A stretch of 64,000 nucleotides of DNA from Lineus longissimus (GCF_910592395.1 NC_088320.1:12830501-12894500), one strand, 5' to 3'; numbered from the stretch's first letter, positions 32,964 to 44,270 are shown. The notes: generated by a model not told the origin, from the sequence alone. Numbers and translations: made by a program.

Positions 32964-33900
32964 CAGGCGACAAGAGTGAGACTACATGTTCGCTATTCCG
33001 GCTGATTTTTTACTCACATGTTAGAATAACCCGTCAAACGAACCAATCAGCGCGTAGCCTTGGAGGGTGGCGTATCTCAGGACGTCGTCATTAGTGCATA
33101 GTTAGAGAAGTCTAATTAGAGGCAATTAGTACGATTTTTTTGCATTAACAGGCAACTTCAATATGAACGTTGCTGGAGACGATTTTGCTTCCTATATCCA
33201 AAGAACCTTCCTCCTACGTTATATCACCCTGACAATGGCAATGATTTCATTTGGGATTACCACCACAAAGCGCTCATTGTAGTTGATTACAAGGCTTCTA
33301 CACGTGCATACGTAATTTTGAACGACTCCTCTTAAACTTTTTTCCCCAGTCCTTATAAAGTTTGAGGGGTTGCCTTGCCGTGACCTTTAGTTCCCTCAGC
33401 AAATTATCGATAGGGTTCAGGTCCAAGCTTTTGCTTAAGGAATTGACACCGAACTGGAGGTATTTGTCTCATATAAAACCGCAAGGGCGGTGGAGCTTAA
33501 ATGTAGACCGAACATTTTAACTCCACCCGAGGAGCGGTTTTGGTGTAACAAGCAATAACGACAGTATGTTGCCTCTGGTCAGTGTCTTCACATCAACATG
33601 AACGCATATATACTCTTTTGTCGCATGATAGCTTATATCACCTTAATATCCTTTAATATGGTTCTCTGAAAATGTACAAATAAACATACTGTAATTTTAG
33701 CTTACATTTAACACATCAAATGATCACAACCAGTCTCAGATCCCGAACTCAAGAAATCCTTGACATACGCTACTGTCACCTATTAATATGTTGGCAACTG
33801 AATCTAAATGCCACAAGGTCAGATGAAAGAGTTATCTTTTCTCTCTTCAAAGTAATGCAATAACCTTACTAGTCTAGGTTTTTACTCACAATTATATTGA
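32964..33900. other. No gene recognised
   Basis: A stretch between the gypsy 5' end and the BEL/Pao integrase tail. The 3' LTR of the BEL/Pao element should be here, but no repeated partner sequence or TG..CA boundary could be identified. Confidence 0.35.
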
Positions 33901-33919
33901 TACTTTTGACCAATTTAAT

Positions 33920-34198
33920 CTACATGATCATGGCCATGTTGTTCACAGAGCACCGTACAGTAAAATGTATCTCCCAATTCTCTATTCTGCAAATTTCAAT
34001 TTCAATTTCAAAGAGGCAAACCTTAGCAATAGGTCTCACAAAGGAGCCAGCCTTGGATGCCAATCTCATTGCTCTAACATGTTTATCTTTACCCTTGAAA
34101 GCTTGAGTGATTCGAGCTAGTGGCCACTGATGTCTTGGCCGACTCTTATTTACCATGAGAACTAAATCTCCAACTTTTAAATATCTCTGAGGAGTCAA
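33920..34198 (-). pseudogene. BEL/Pao integrase C-terminal domain
   Basis: The sequence RYLKVGDLVLMVNKSRPRHQ, then WPLARITQAFKGKDKHVRAM and VRPIAKVCLFE matches the conserved C-terminal module of BEL/Pao polyproteins (WPLgrv...GkDgxvRxvxv...rPixklcLLe). No stops lie within it. It is separated from the core by a break at about 34200-34265. Confidence 0.9.
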
Positions 34199-34265
34199 CC
34201 ACTTTTGCCTCTTCTACAAAATGGGGCTAATATTCACGACTCGTGTCCAACGGCGCCAGAAGATA

Positions 34266-34799
34266 TCAGCCAATTAATGAATCGTAAATGTCCTGCTGAA
34301 CAAACACCCTCGGCGGCATTTCAGGCCCAGGTCGTAACAACAGGAGATGGTTAGACGTAAGCGGTTCGGGATCTCGCGGGTCGTCTGACAGGGGTGTCAG
34401 AGATAGGCTATTTACAATTGATTCAACGATACAGAAAAGTGTCGCCAGGTCTTCATCATCTAATGTTTGTTCTACGCAGAGTGAAGCAAGAACCTTTAGG
34501 ACAGTCCCAATTTGCCTTTCCAAAACACCAACTTGTTGGGATGCATATGGTGGGTTGAACAGCCACACAATCTCCTGGTTCAGAGAGTCTTCAATGTTCT
34601 GCTGGTTCCACTCTAACAGTGCATTCTGTAATTCCTTTCCACCACTGCAGAAATTCGAGCCGTTTTCACTACGAACTTCCAACGGATTTCCGCGACGAGC
34701 ACAGAATCTATGAATGCAATTTGAAAAGAATCTGTGTCCATGGAATGTGCCACCTCTAGGTGTATTGCTTGTGTAGTGAGACATGCGAATATACAACAA
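34266..34799 (-). pseudogene. BEL/Pao integrase catalytic core, partial
   Basis: The frame has RRGNPLEVRSENGSNF, in which the usual catalytic SDNGSNF reads SENGSNF, an Asp-to-Glu change. It then has EIVWLFNPPYASQQVGVLER (normally WxFnPPyaSHqGGvWER, so the catalytic Glu is kept but the motif is altered) and TLDDEDLATLFCIVESIVNS and NHLLLLRPGPEMPP. It is recognisable but almost certainly inactive. Confidence 0.92.
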
Positions 34800-35587
34800 C
34801 TAGTAGGCCGTCCTCGTTTTACTGAGGTATCAATGGAGCGTTTGGACTTGATGTCCTCACCACCGAAGATTTCTGGATGGATTTGACTTCATCATGGAAT
34901 GCCTGGCGCTGGACATACCTGTCTAACTGTCTCTTTGCATTCAGAACTGCGAACGTTCTTGTATCAGCATCGGTGGCTCAGTAAGACCTCTGGACAGGTC
35001 ATCAGCTGGGTTTTGACCTTTGTCAAAGTAATGCCATTCTCATGGCACTGAACCTGCATGAATTGCAGCCACACGGTTTGCTACGAATACATGAATCATT
35101 TTTTCTTCCTTTTCAATGTACTGCAAATATAGAGTACTATCTGTCCAAAACCAGGACTCATGTAGTGGAATCACTCATTCCTGACGCAACTTTGTGTACA
35201 ATTTCACCGACACAACTGCCCCTGACAGCTCTCATCTGGGTGTTGTCATAGTTAGTTTTGTAGGAGCCGGCGTGACTTGCTCAATAACAGTGAACACTGC
35301 ACTTAATTCTTGTCACTTACCACTCTAAATGACAAGTAACATAACCTACTAGCGAAGCATCATAAAAGTGATGCAATTGTGATTGTACCACACTTTCAAA
35401 CACAACAGGCATGACACAGCGACTGACAGAAAACTGCTCCATCCTTGGTAATTGTCTCAACCAAGTGTCCCACAAATTCAACCCGGGTGGTGGCAATATG
35501 TCATCCTTATTAACCCACCTTTTTCCTGCAAGTGTCCTGGATAATCTTATTGGCAGGTAGAATCAAGGGGTCACTAAACCTAGAGGG

Positions 35588-35848
35588 TCATAAATTGAGC
35601 TTAATTACAATGCTCAATACCCCATGCCTGCTTTGAGGTTTTTCTTTGACATTTACTCTGACACCAAATTCGTCAGTACCCACGTTCCAGTTCATATCCA
35701 GAGCTCTTTCTACAGGCAATTTATCATTTTCAATATCCACATTTCTAACTGCTGACATTCTCTCAGATTTTGGGATCATCTGTAGCAAGTCCCTACAGTT
35801 GCTCTCCAACTTAAACAACCTGAAACAACCTTTGGGCAACAACTTCAA
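35588..35848 (-). pseudogene. BEL/Pao reverse transcriptase/RNase H linker fragment
   Basis: The blocks GCFRLFKLESNCRDLLQMIP, then LPVERALDMNWNVGTDEFGV and GVLSIV align with the BEL/Pao segment G.F.L.K..SN...vl..ip, LP.ERALGv.W....D.f.f, RGiLS.v..., located just after the YxDD box. The palm itself, upstream around 35850-36270, is too degraded to read in one frame. Confidence 0.85.
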
Positions 35849-36271
35849 AATTTGATCTGCAACTCAGATCAACTTCTCAGCAGGTTTGGAGGACAAGGTC
35901 TCATCTACATAAAAAAACAGTGCTTGACTGTTTTCAATGTATCAACACCAAAATCCTTTTCATTGTCAAATGCAGTGTGTTTCAATGCATAGTTTGCTGC
36001 TGAGGGGGCTCCACACACCACGAAATAGATGGACCAACATTCTGCATCATTCTACAATTCTACCGTCAGGTTTATCATCATCCCACCAAGGCATCCTGGT
36101 CCATCCTTTTTACATTTACCTTATGATACATGCTCTCTATGTCGGCCATGCATGCTAATTCGTATTGTCTGAATCTAAAGAGTACCCCGACCAACCTGTT
36201 GGCAAAATCTGGTCCCTAATGGACCTGACAATTTAGGAAAGTGCCATCACGCTCAGCAGCACAGTCAAATA

Positions 36272-37140
36272 CTATGCGTACCTTCCCTGGTTTTTGAGTG
36301 TTAAAAACTGGATGGTGAGGCAAAAACCAAACATGACAACTTGAGTCTTAAATTTCCTCGGGTGGGATTTTTTTGACATGTCATTGTGACCACGACCGTA
36401 CATTTGTACATGAGTATCTGCGGCACGGGTAACATTCGAAGTAGTGATGCTTGATGGTTGCTTACCTTTCCCTAATGGCCCATTTAGGGTCCAACCTGGC
36501 CTTGTCCTGGTTGCATAAGGCTCACCAGGACCATCCATTTTAACCTCCAAGGGGCAAATGGCTTCAGGCACATCTTGACCAATCAAAAAATTCACCTTTG
36601 CTTTGCTAACCAGAGGCAAACTTAAATTCTTTAAAATGAGACCACTTTCTAAGGTCACTCCTAAGATACACACTATCTTCTGGAATTGGCAGTACTGCTT
36701 AAGAATAAACCCATGGTAGCTGTACCGGCTCACCACCACTCGCATCTTTTACCTCCAAAGCAATCAAAGCGGAATTACACCTAAAAATATTTCCTATCAA
36801 GTGGCGTCAAAGTGAGGGATGTTATCTCATTAGCTGATGCCAGCTCATCAAACAACTCCTGGCTACAGAATGTATTTGATGACCCACTGACCAATAAAGC
36901 AGAAGTGTTTACAACCTTGCTGCCAATCTTTGCTTTAACACGTACCTGTACATTGGGTAATGCAATCCTTCTACCACCGCCAACATTTGGCACACTACAT
37001 GACGGTGCAGAGTTATCATAACCATTCACAGCACTCTTATCCTTTTCCACACTAGAGGAGCCTGTACAAACACTATTGGCACCAGAGCATGCACTAACCC
37101 TAAGGACAGGTTTCCATTCTGATTGTAAATGTGAGAACAT
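36272..37140 (-). pseudogene. BEL/Pao protease region
   Basis: The frame from 37140 has NVQVRVKAKIGSKVVNTSAL followed by LVSGSSNTFCS, where the catalytic D(S/T)GS motif reads VSGS, so the active-site Asp is gone. The frame from 36745 has VNFLIGQDVPEAICPLEV and GEPYATRTRPGWTLNGPLG, the conserved segment following the protease in this family. A gap and shift separate the two at about 36745-36781. Confidence 0.9.
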
Positions 37141-37181
37141 GGTGTGCGGCCTCTAAAATCCAATTTACACTACACCGGCGG

Positions 37182-37395
37182 TCAAGAAAACACTTGGCGG
37201 CAACCGCAGCATGACCTGGTTTTCAAACAATTAAAACACAACTTTTTCTCACTTGCAAATTTTCTGCGATCAGCTGGTGCCATTGTTTTGAAATGTTCAC
37301 AGTTCTGACTGGAAGCATGGTTTATTTTTGAAAATAGACTGCTGTCCTTGGCAATTTCACGAAAACTACGATTATTCTGTTCCGATTTGCCTATG
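37182..37395 (-). pseudogene. BEL/Pao Gag C-terminus with CCHC-type knuckle
   Basis: The sequence ends with KTMAPADRRKFASEKKLCFN and CLKTRSCCGC, where the LCFNCL start of a BEL/Pao Gag zinc knuckle is clear. Upstream, IGKSEQNNRSF abuts the foldback element at 37407. On the other side of that element (38179-38270) the - strand frame continues with compatible Gag-like sequence. Confidence 0.65.
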
Positions 37396-37406
37396 TCTTG
37401 GCTGGT

Positions 37407-38166
37407 ATACAGTAAAAAAAGCAACGGAAAAAAAGACAACGGAAAAAAAGCCCGGTAAAAAAACAACAGGTAAAAGAGGCAACGGTAAAAAAGGCAACGG
37501 AAAAAAAGACAACAGGTAAAAAAAGCAACGGTTAAAAAGACAACGGGTAGAAAAGCAACGGAAAAAAGACAACCATCTAGGTAAAAAAGACAACGGGTAA
37601 ACAAAGCAATGGAAAAAAAGACAACCATCTAGGTAAAAAGACAACAGGTAAAACAGATGACTACTATCAAAGAGGACCCAATTAACTTTCACACTACAGC
37701 CAAATTAGTTGTACTGATTTACTAGTATTCAGTATTGCCTCATTTCCAGAGGAAGGGTTACATCTTATTAGCCAACAAAGCGTCATTAAAGGGAGGAACA
37801 TCATCGCTCTAGGGCATGATAGGGCTGTCGGAGTGCCGGCTGAAACATCAGCGCTTGTCACCACACCTCCGAGTTCCGAGGGTCGAATTAGAAGTTATTA
37901 TTATATTATTTTTTTCCGTTGCTTTTTTACCCGTTGTCTTTTTTTACCTAGATGGTTGACTTTTTTTCCGTTGCTTTTTTTACCCATTGTCTTTTTTACC
38001 TAGATTGTTGCTTTTTCCCGGTGCTTTTTTTCCGTTGCTTTTCTTTTTATACTTGTTGTCTTTTTTCCGTTGTCTTTTTTACCTGTTGTCTTTCTTACCC
38101 ATTGTCTTTTTTACCGTTGTCTTTTTTACCGGTCTTTTTTTTCCGTTGCTTTTTTTAACTAGATTC
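37407..38166. mobile_element. Foldback element with inverted tandem-repeat arms
   Basis: Left arm (about 37412-37655): tandem copies of a roughly 20-bp unit, GCAACGGAAAAAAAGACAAC and variants. Right arm (about 37912-38158): the same unit inverted (GTTGTCTTTTTTCCGTTGC). A 250-bp unique core lies between. The insertion is flanked by a 12-bp direct repeat, GTCTTGGCTGGT (37395-37406 and 38167-38178), which would include the target duplication. Long inverted arms made of short tandem repeats define foldback (FB/TU-type) elements; these normally generate about 8-9-bp duplications, so a few matching bases may be chance. The long frames inside are low-complexity artefacts. Confidence 0.88.
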
Positions 38167-38399
38167 GTCTTGGCTGGTGGTTCCACGTGCGTACTCAAAC
38201 TGGCACCCTTTGCCCAACATGACCGCACAGGTTGACCTGTGGATGAACTCGTAGAGGCTCCGCGTCACTAATTGACAAATCAGCGTTATGTCAGTTGATG
38301 TCTAAAGGAAAAGGTGTAGCCTAATAGCAAAAGTGGGCAAAACCTGTATGCAAATACAGCCCGGGATAGTTCTGAAGGTGTGTTTTGCATGCTCTGGTG

Positions 38400-38735
38400 G
38401 GTATTCTCGGTCATGTTGAGATACCACGTTTCTAGAGCCCTTGATCCCGATTCGGTTTATATGTTATCTTCCCTCAACATCGTCAATTGTACCCGACCGA
38501 AGCGTGACCCTATTTCCTCAACCCCAAACAATAGCAAGGAAGCTGTTCAATAGATCAGCCGCCCTCCCTTTCTCTAATCCAACAGAGGTCAGCAGGGTTT
38601 AACACCTCCTTTGTGTTGTTGAGGATACCGGTCACTGCTGTTTTGTGCGATTATTACATAACCAGAGGTGTATAAACATGCCTAATTCAAAACAATGCAG
38701 TCTGTGTCACTCTAGGTAGAGGTTGTAAGTTTTTC
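38400..38735. repeat. Dispersed repeat family, copy 1
   Basis: This copy shares with 42765-43097, 43920-43985 and 55035-55235 a succession of blocks including AGCCCTTGATC, CAAACAATAG, CAGCAGGGTT and TGTGTCAC..AGGTAGAG. The copies differ by 10-25 per cent by eye and by indels. No coding or structural RNA feature is apparent. Confidence 0.7.
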
Positions 38736-39380
38736 AATGGGGTTAATCAAGGCAGAACACCTGATGTCTTTCAAATGTATATGTATTTACGATCTTCACA
38801 AATTCCTCTTCATACACATTCCATAATCAGGGTCAAAAACCTTGTGATCACCCCCAGTTTAACAAGATTTTGCGGAACTTTCTGGTGAGATGTCAAAATT
38901 ACCAACAAACTTATAGCACCGATTCTGTCTTCGCCGCAAGTTCGGTCTTCGGCGCATGTATGTGCCATACTCTGGTAGAATGAGACTCGATATAAATACA
39001 CTCCGCCCAATTCTCCTGTACTGGAGAATTCAATCAACAGCTCAAGAAGAGTCACATCTGTAAGATCCACAGACAATTACTGCTTACAGTAAGGTAACGA
39101 AGTCCAAGTGTCTATAACTTCACTGAAAATGATTGTCTATTCACACATGTATCACTGTCCTTAGAAGTTCGAGAACCAGAAGACAGAATGTCATAGGAAC
39201 CGAAATCTCACTGAAGCAGACTAGACTGCAGTCCCTTTAAAGAAGTTGTATCTTGATTGTCCGTCTCAGAGTGTTCACCCTTTAACTATACTCAATCAAC
39301 TGATACCAAATGATATGGATCTTAACTGACACAATGTTTTAGAAACGATTAAACACACAACAAAAATTAACCCAGACAGT
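38736..39380. other. No gene recognised
   Basis: Sequence between the dispersed repeat and the LINE fragment. I see no features I can support. Confidence 0.35.
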
Positions 39381-40204
39381 ACTGTCCATACCACATAATA
39401 TGCAGATGATGTTGACTTCCTGGACGAAGAAAAGGAACCCCTGCACCAACTCCAGTCAGTAGCAGTAGAGAGACTGAAAGACAACAACCTGTTCATGAAC
39501 GAGACAAAGACAGAGTTCAGCCATGTGTACAAGATCCACACGGGAAGACTCTCCGCAGCAATGAGAGCTGGTACAGGAATTAGACCTTGGGCTCCTTACT
39601 GTCACATCCCGCTGCCTTGAAGACAACACCGCATTCCATACACTGCGAAAACTGTGCAACAGATAAACTACGATCCTGCTGAAGACAAGACTCCGCCTCT
39701 ACAAAGCCTACTGCATATCCATCATGCTCTACAGCAATAGCTGGGCCGTACCTAATGCTATGCTAGATAAGCTGGATGCTGGCCACCGCAGAAACCTTCG
39801 CACCATCACAGGTCACTGCTGGCCGAAAAGCCTGATCAGCAAAAAAGCACTGTACGAACTGTGCAACGAGGAACCTCTCTCTGCCAAGGTTGCAAAGCAA
39901 ATATGGTCTATGCTGGGCCATCTTCTTCGCACCGATCCCGACACACCTGCCCAAAGGGCACTTGACCTTGCTGTCACAGGTTCCAATACCTACAAACGCC
40001 ACCAATGACGGCATTGCACAAACCTACTGGGTACCACACGCGCAGACCTCAAACAAGCCGGACTGGGCCAACTACGCACTGCGAGACTTCGCCATCGCCT
40101 ACGGCAAAGGGCCCATGACAAGGCCAACTGGCCGAGACTCAAGTGGAGGCCTGATTGTAGCCGCAGGATGTCATTACGACAACTGCAGCTACAGCAAACA
40201 GTTA
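39381..40204 (+). pseudogene. 5'-truncated non-LTR retrotransposon (LINE), reverse-transcriptase end
   Basis: Starts within the RT domain at YADDVDFLDEEKEPL (YADD box at 39399-39410, directly after an in-frame TAA). It continues through MNETKTEFSHVYKI and, in another frame, ELDLGLLTVTSRCLED. It then continues in the frame open at 39724: RNLRTITGHCWPKSLISKKA and LLRTDPDTPAQRALDLAV. This is the C-terminal region of LINE ORF2. Several frameshifts are present. It terminates in an (AT)n tract at 40205-40230, as many LINEs end in a simple-sequence tail. It is on the same strand as the caspase gene, inside its intron. Confidence 0.85.
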
Positions 40205-40230
40205 TTATATATATATATATATATATATAT
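40205..40230. repeat. (AT)n microsatellite, LINE tail
   Basis: About 13 AT units directly after the LINE coding end, probably its 3' tail. Confidence 0.9.
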
Positions 40231-40631
40231 TCACAAGTGTGAATACATAAAGTTTACAGATCTGCGCTTAGATCGCCATGTGGTGGTTCTTGTTATTTTA
40301 CATCCAAGCGAACAGAGCTGTTTGCGTGTTGTAAGCATGATTCCCTTTAATTTTCAGGTTTATCGAATATCGCAAGTGTTCCTATTTTCTACACACCCTG
40401 TATGAATACTGCTATCTTCTGACCCAGATAGGAAATTAAAAGTATCATAAAATCAATTTGGCCAGTGACCTATTATGATATATTAGATTTATTCTGCATA
40501 AATGTACCATATGATTTAACGTTACGTAAATCAATTTTCGTGGGCCCACGGACATTCGGACTTCTAACTTTGTTGTTCGTAAACCGCCTACTGACATGTG
40601 TGGCGAATACGTTTCTTCTTTTTTTTTGCAG

Positions 40632-40885
40632 GGTACAAGGCCCTTCGTGATAAAACAACTGGAAGTTGGTTCATACAAGAATTGGTAGACGTATTTCAGA
40701 AACACTTTGAGAAAGAGCACGTCCTTGATATGCTGACGATGGTGAACAATAAAGTAGCAAGAAAAGAACCAGATGTTCATCGATTCAAGGCGTTTACGAT
40801 TGAACAAATTACAGACGCCCGCCAGACACCGTGCCTAATGTCTACACTCACAAAGAAGTTATATTTGACCTGCTCTGACAAATAG
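40632..40885 (+). CDS. Caspase exon, p10 small subunit and stop codon
   Basis: The exon begins after TTTTTTTGCAG and ends with TAG at 40883-40885. It encodes the small-subunit core: GYKALRDKTTGSWFIQELVD, where GSWFIQ is the substrate-pocket motif shared by nearly all caspases, then MLTMVNNKVAR, and QTPCLMSTLTKKLYL, the typical C-terminal strand. There are no stops or frameshifts, so this part of the gene looks functional. Together the three exons give about 195 residues, covering the end of p20 and all of p10. The N-terminal prodomain, which would decide initiator or effector class, is not seen. Confidence 0.95.
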
Positions 40886-42764
40886 AGCTAAAAGAAAGAA
40901 AATGAGGAAAATGATATTTTGGCTTTCTTGGGTCATTTACTAAAGCCATAAAACACAGCAAATAAGTCGCTCCTTTCTATGATATCCATAAGTGACCCAT
41001 TTTCGCACAAGGTTTTCTCAACTTCAGAGTGAGAGATATTCTGAAGTCCATATCTCAGCCCAACATCAAGAGATCCTCATTTATCAAGCGTCATTTTAAA
41101 GATAACTTTGTGCAGAATAAGCCAGTACCAACAACTCATTTCAAGAGCTTTACCTAACAGCCTCATTTTGCTAGAGCGGGTCACATATACCGGACTTTAA
41201 AATGTGCTGGTATTCATCCCGAGTAGATGAGGACAGTTCCACAGCGCTGTAGGACATTATACTTTCATCCAACTCATGTATATCCAAGAATATACTGCTT
41301 GAAATATGTTCTATGGTCACGAGTAAAATGCTTCATTTATCTTAGAGTGTGTAGTAAAGACCATTTAGTTCATTGATGACCACATCGATGCAATTGTAAA
41401 TAATCCCCCTCGTGCCACACACACACGCACCCCCATCCCCCACCCCGACCCCGACACGGATTTTGACAGGGCGGTTATTAAGATACCCTCCATGGATAGA
41501 CCCTTCAAAAGGAAAAGGTGATAAGGCGGGGTGGGGGTCGTCGATTTCGCTGATATTTCTACCATTGCTTAGTCGTATGATACGATTTGGTTGAGTATTT
41601 TTCAGAAAAAAACAATATTCAGGCCAATCTCCAACTTGGCCGGGCAATTTTGCGAGTGCGAATGGTGTACATGTTATAGAAAAAAAGGCCGTCGGGCATC
41701 ATGCAAAGTGTTTTTTTACACTTTTCAGGAAGTTATATATCGAGTGGATAGAAACGCGCCGAACTTCATGGGTTAACTGGCAACTCCCAATTGTTTCCTT
41801 GCACGCTAATGAAATTACAGATCTGGTATTTCTCAACTTATTCCGAAAAAGTGTTGTTGAAATATTTGTTAGTCTCCATGTTAGTCTCTATTTGACAGCA
41901 AATTAAAGAAACCTGTCAAAAGTAGCAATGTCCAAAATTGTCCCGGAGGCGTTGCTTGCAGCGACACTCGGCAACCAAAGACAATGGAGCACATGTATGG
42001 TTATTTTTCGATTTGCTTTCTAGACAGATAAAGGTCATAGTCTAAAACAAGATTTGCAGTGCAGAAGGGCAGCAGGGCGGTGGGGCTATCGATCACTTAG
42101 CATGCTTAGTGTCGACAAGCCGATTCTCAAGTAATGAGTTTGAAATTGTGAGTGACTTTCACTTTTATTTGACATCATACTTGAGCATCGTGGAGGAAAT
42201 ACATGGATTTTCATTACGTTTGACTTGGTGCCTTTTGAGATACATCGCTTTAAATTTTGGGATAATATTTGATATAACGAGGGTATTCTGATGATATTTG
42301 GACACTGCAAATTTTGACACATTATTTTAATTTTGCAATCAATATAAAATTATCCAATCTATCTTTAACACAATTCAGAACGGAGTAAAAAAAAAAGGAT
42401 TTATTATATACCAAATCCAATTGCCATTGGCTCGATAACTTGGTAGTTATTAACCCTCAAATTTCAGTGCATTTTTTATTTCACCTGATATTACCGGTTT
42501 TTTAATAAGTCCGGGTATTATTCCCGACTAGACGAGTACAATCCATATGCACTATATGGTCGGTCTTTATCCAACCCATGTATATCCAAGGAAATACTAC
42601 TTGAAATAATATATTCATCACGGATAACTTGCTTGATATAGAGTGTGTAGTAAATATCGTTTAGTTCATTGAGGATCTCACTCAGAAACAGCCCATTTCT
42701 CCTATTCAGGACATTTGCACAACGTTATCAAAATAGAAACAAGAATCCATTTTCTTGCACAACA
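40886..42764. other. No gene; diverged direct repeat
   Basis: Two diverged copies of a segment of about 170 bp occur at about 41210-41385 and 42520-42690, both with a tail GAGTGTGTAGTAAA..TTTAGTTCATTGA. Nothing else recognisable is present. Confidence 0.5.
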
Positions 42765-43097
42765 AACATTACGTTTCTCGAGCCCTTGATCGCGATCCGG
42801 ATTTTGTTTAATCTTCCCTCAATATCATCCATTGTTCCCGACCGAGCGTGAGCCTATTCCTCAACGCCAAACAATAGTAAGGAAGATGTTTTTTAAATGA
42901 GCCACTCTTCCTATTACATATAACTTTTGTAGCCGGATTGCAATGGCTAGTTACATCACAATCCAACAAAGGGCAGCAGGGTTAAACACCTCCTTTATGT
43001 TAAGGATATGGGTCACTTTTTTGTGTGATTATAACCTAACCAGAGCTGTATAGACAAACCTCATAAACAATACATCCTGTGTCACCCCAGGTAGAGA
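42765..43097. repeat. Dispersed repeat family, copy 2
   Basis: See the blocks listed for 38400-38735. This copy carries an extra stretch at about 42905-42960. It is interrupted at its 3' end by the hairpin MITE at 43101, after which the family sequence resumes near 43277 with CTATGCTTAGTATATTC. Confidence 0.7.
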
Positions 43098-43100
43098 TTA

Positions 43101-43273
43101 GGCTGACGTTACATAGGCCTCATTCGTTCACTTCCCACATGTCACGTTCCCCTTAATGCGTTCGTTCCTCACTGAATGCATGCCACAAGGCCGTGCATTC
43201 ACCGAGGAACGTTAAGTAAAGCTGGAACGTGACATGTGGGAAGTGAACGAATGAGGCCTATGTAACGTCAGCC
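43101..43273. mobile_element. Hairpin MITE with TTA target site (Harbinger-type)
   Basis: A perfect inverted repeat of about 50 bp (left starts GGCTGACGTTACATAGGCC) encloses a loop of about 70 bp that is partly self-complementary. TTA flanks it on both sides (43098-43100 and 43274-43276). A 3-bp TWA duplication with GG..CC ends is characteristic of PIF/Harbinger elements. The near-perfect arms imply recent arrival. It is inserted in a copy of the dispersed repeat family. Confidence 0.85.
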
Positions 43274-43298
43274 TTAGGTGCACTATGCTTAGTATATT

Positions 43299-43622
43299 CT
43301 AAAAACTCGAATACAAGGAATGAAGCTCCGCCCCCAGTCATTACAATGAAGGAGGGATTCTAAAACCTCAATATCAATTCTAAAGAAACGACACAATGGG
43401 TCTATTTTATTACAAGGAATTGGCCTAATAAACAAACCAGTGACGTTGATTTCTTTTCATTGTCAATGTCAGCCAAGATCAGAGCGTGATTATAACACAT
43501 ACGACTCCATTGGCCCATGCTATTGATAAAAGAATAATACCTGACTTATTGGTCCATTCCCATTCAAAACTATTGCAATGATTGGGGACGGAGCCTCATT
43601 CCTTGATTTCTAGGTTTTATAG
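43299..43622. mobile_element. Second MITE, 324 bp
   Basis: Imperfect TIRs of about 50 bp contain, on the left, ACAAGGAATGAAGCTCCGCC and, reversed on the right, TCAAGGAATGAGGCTCCGTC. They end in CTATAAAAC-like sequence. The flanks TAT/TAT suggest a 2-3 bp target duplication. Non-coding. It lies 25 bp from the Harbinger-type hairpin. Confidence 0.7.
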
Positions 43623-43623
43623 T

Positions 43624-44270
43624 ATGTAAAGTGTAGCCAGGACTACTCTGACTTGAAACATTTTTGATTTTGGTAAATGGTGACTTTGGTGAACAGAAAT
43701 TTAACAAATAATATAAACGTTATTTTGTTCTTATGACGCTTTATGTTTAGGACAATTTTGTTAACACTGTGATAGACTGATAATTAGGTATGTGAGAACA
43801 TGAATAAATGAGCTGTTTATGCAGTAAAATGTCTTATCTTACAAAAAAGAGGATTCGTAAGCACTCTCTTTGCATAGATGTACAACATACATTGTACAAA
43901 GTAAACAAGCTTCATTCTAAACAATGCATTCTGTGTCACCCAAGGTAGAGATTAATTACCAGTATATCTACTATGCTTAATACACATATCATTGTTTAGT
44001 GTAGCTAGCACTACTCTGACTGGAAGAATGGTTGATTTTTGATAATAGTGACTTCGGTGAACAGACATTTCACAAAGATTATAAAAGTTATTTTGTTCTT
44101 AGGACGCTTTATGTTTGGGCCAATTTTGTTGGAACTATGACAGACTGATTATTAGGTCTGTGACAACATGAATATATGAGCAGTTTTTACAGTGAAATGT
44201 CTCATCTTTCAAAAAAAGATGTTTGCAAGCACACTCTTTGTATTAATCTACAAAATATAGTGTTTCAATA
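43624..44270. repeat. Diverged tandem duplication, about 368-bp period
   Basis: Two copies (43624-43990 and about 43992-44270) share long blocks such as CTACTCTGAC, GTTATTTTGTTCTTA(T/G)GACGC and GTAAAATGTC/GTGAAATGTC. A further partial copy is at about 44440-44560. The first copy includes a fragment of the dispersed repeat family (43920-43985). Identity is clearly below that of the 725-bp duplication at 1156, so it is older. Confidence 0.75.

Larger units (their letters stand above)
33920..38270 (-). mobile_element. BEL/Pao LTR retrotransposon, decayed
   Basis: On the - strand, from right to left: Gag (38270-38179 and 37395-37182), protease region (37140-36272), RT/RNase H remnant (35848-35588), integrase core (34799-34266) and the C-terminal domain (34198-33920). 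The order and sequence blocks are those of BEL/Pao elements. Nearly every domain is truncated or frameshifted. LTRs were not found. The Gag part is interrupted by the foldback element at 37407-38166. Confidence 0.85.
22877..40631 (+). other. 17.76-kb caspase intron loaded with mobile elements
   Basis: The donor GTATCA at 22877 and an acceptor (poly-T then GCAG, ending at 40631) define the intron. The junction restores a Gly codon. Inside are, on the strand opposite to the gene, a Ty3/gypsy and a BEL/Pao retrotransposon. A LINE fragment, a foldback element and dispersed repeats are also present. Between 22900 and 24650 I see no gene, although a frame at 23108-23395 ending in a poly-C/Pro tract is open. 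Confidence 0.85.

Noticed and set aside
37952-38235. Two Phe/Leu-rich ORFs that look like membrane proteins
   Set aside because: They are translations of T-rich tandem repeats in the right arm of the foldback element.
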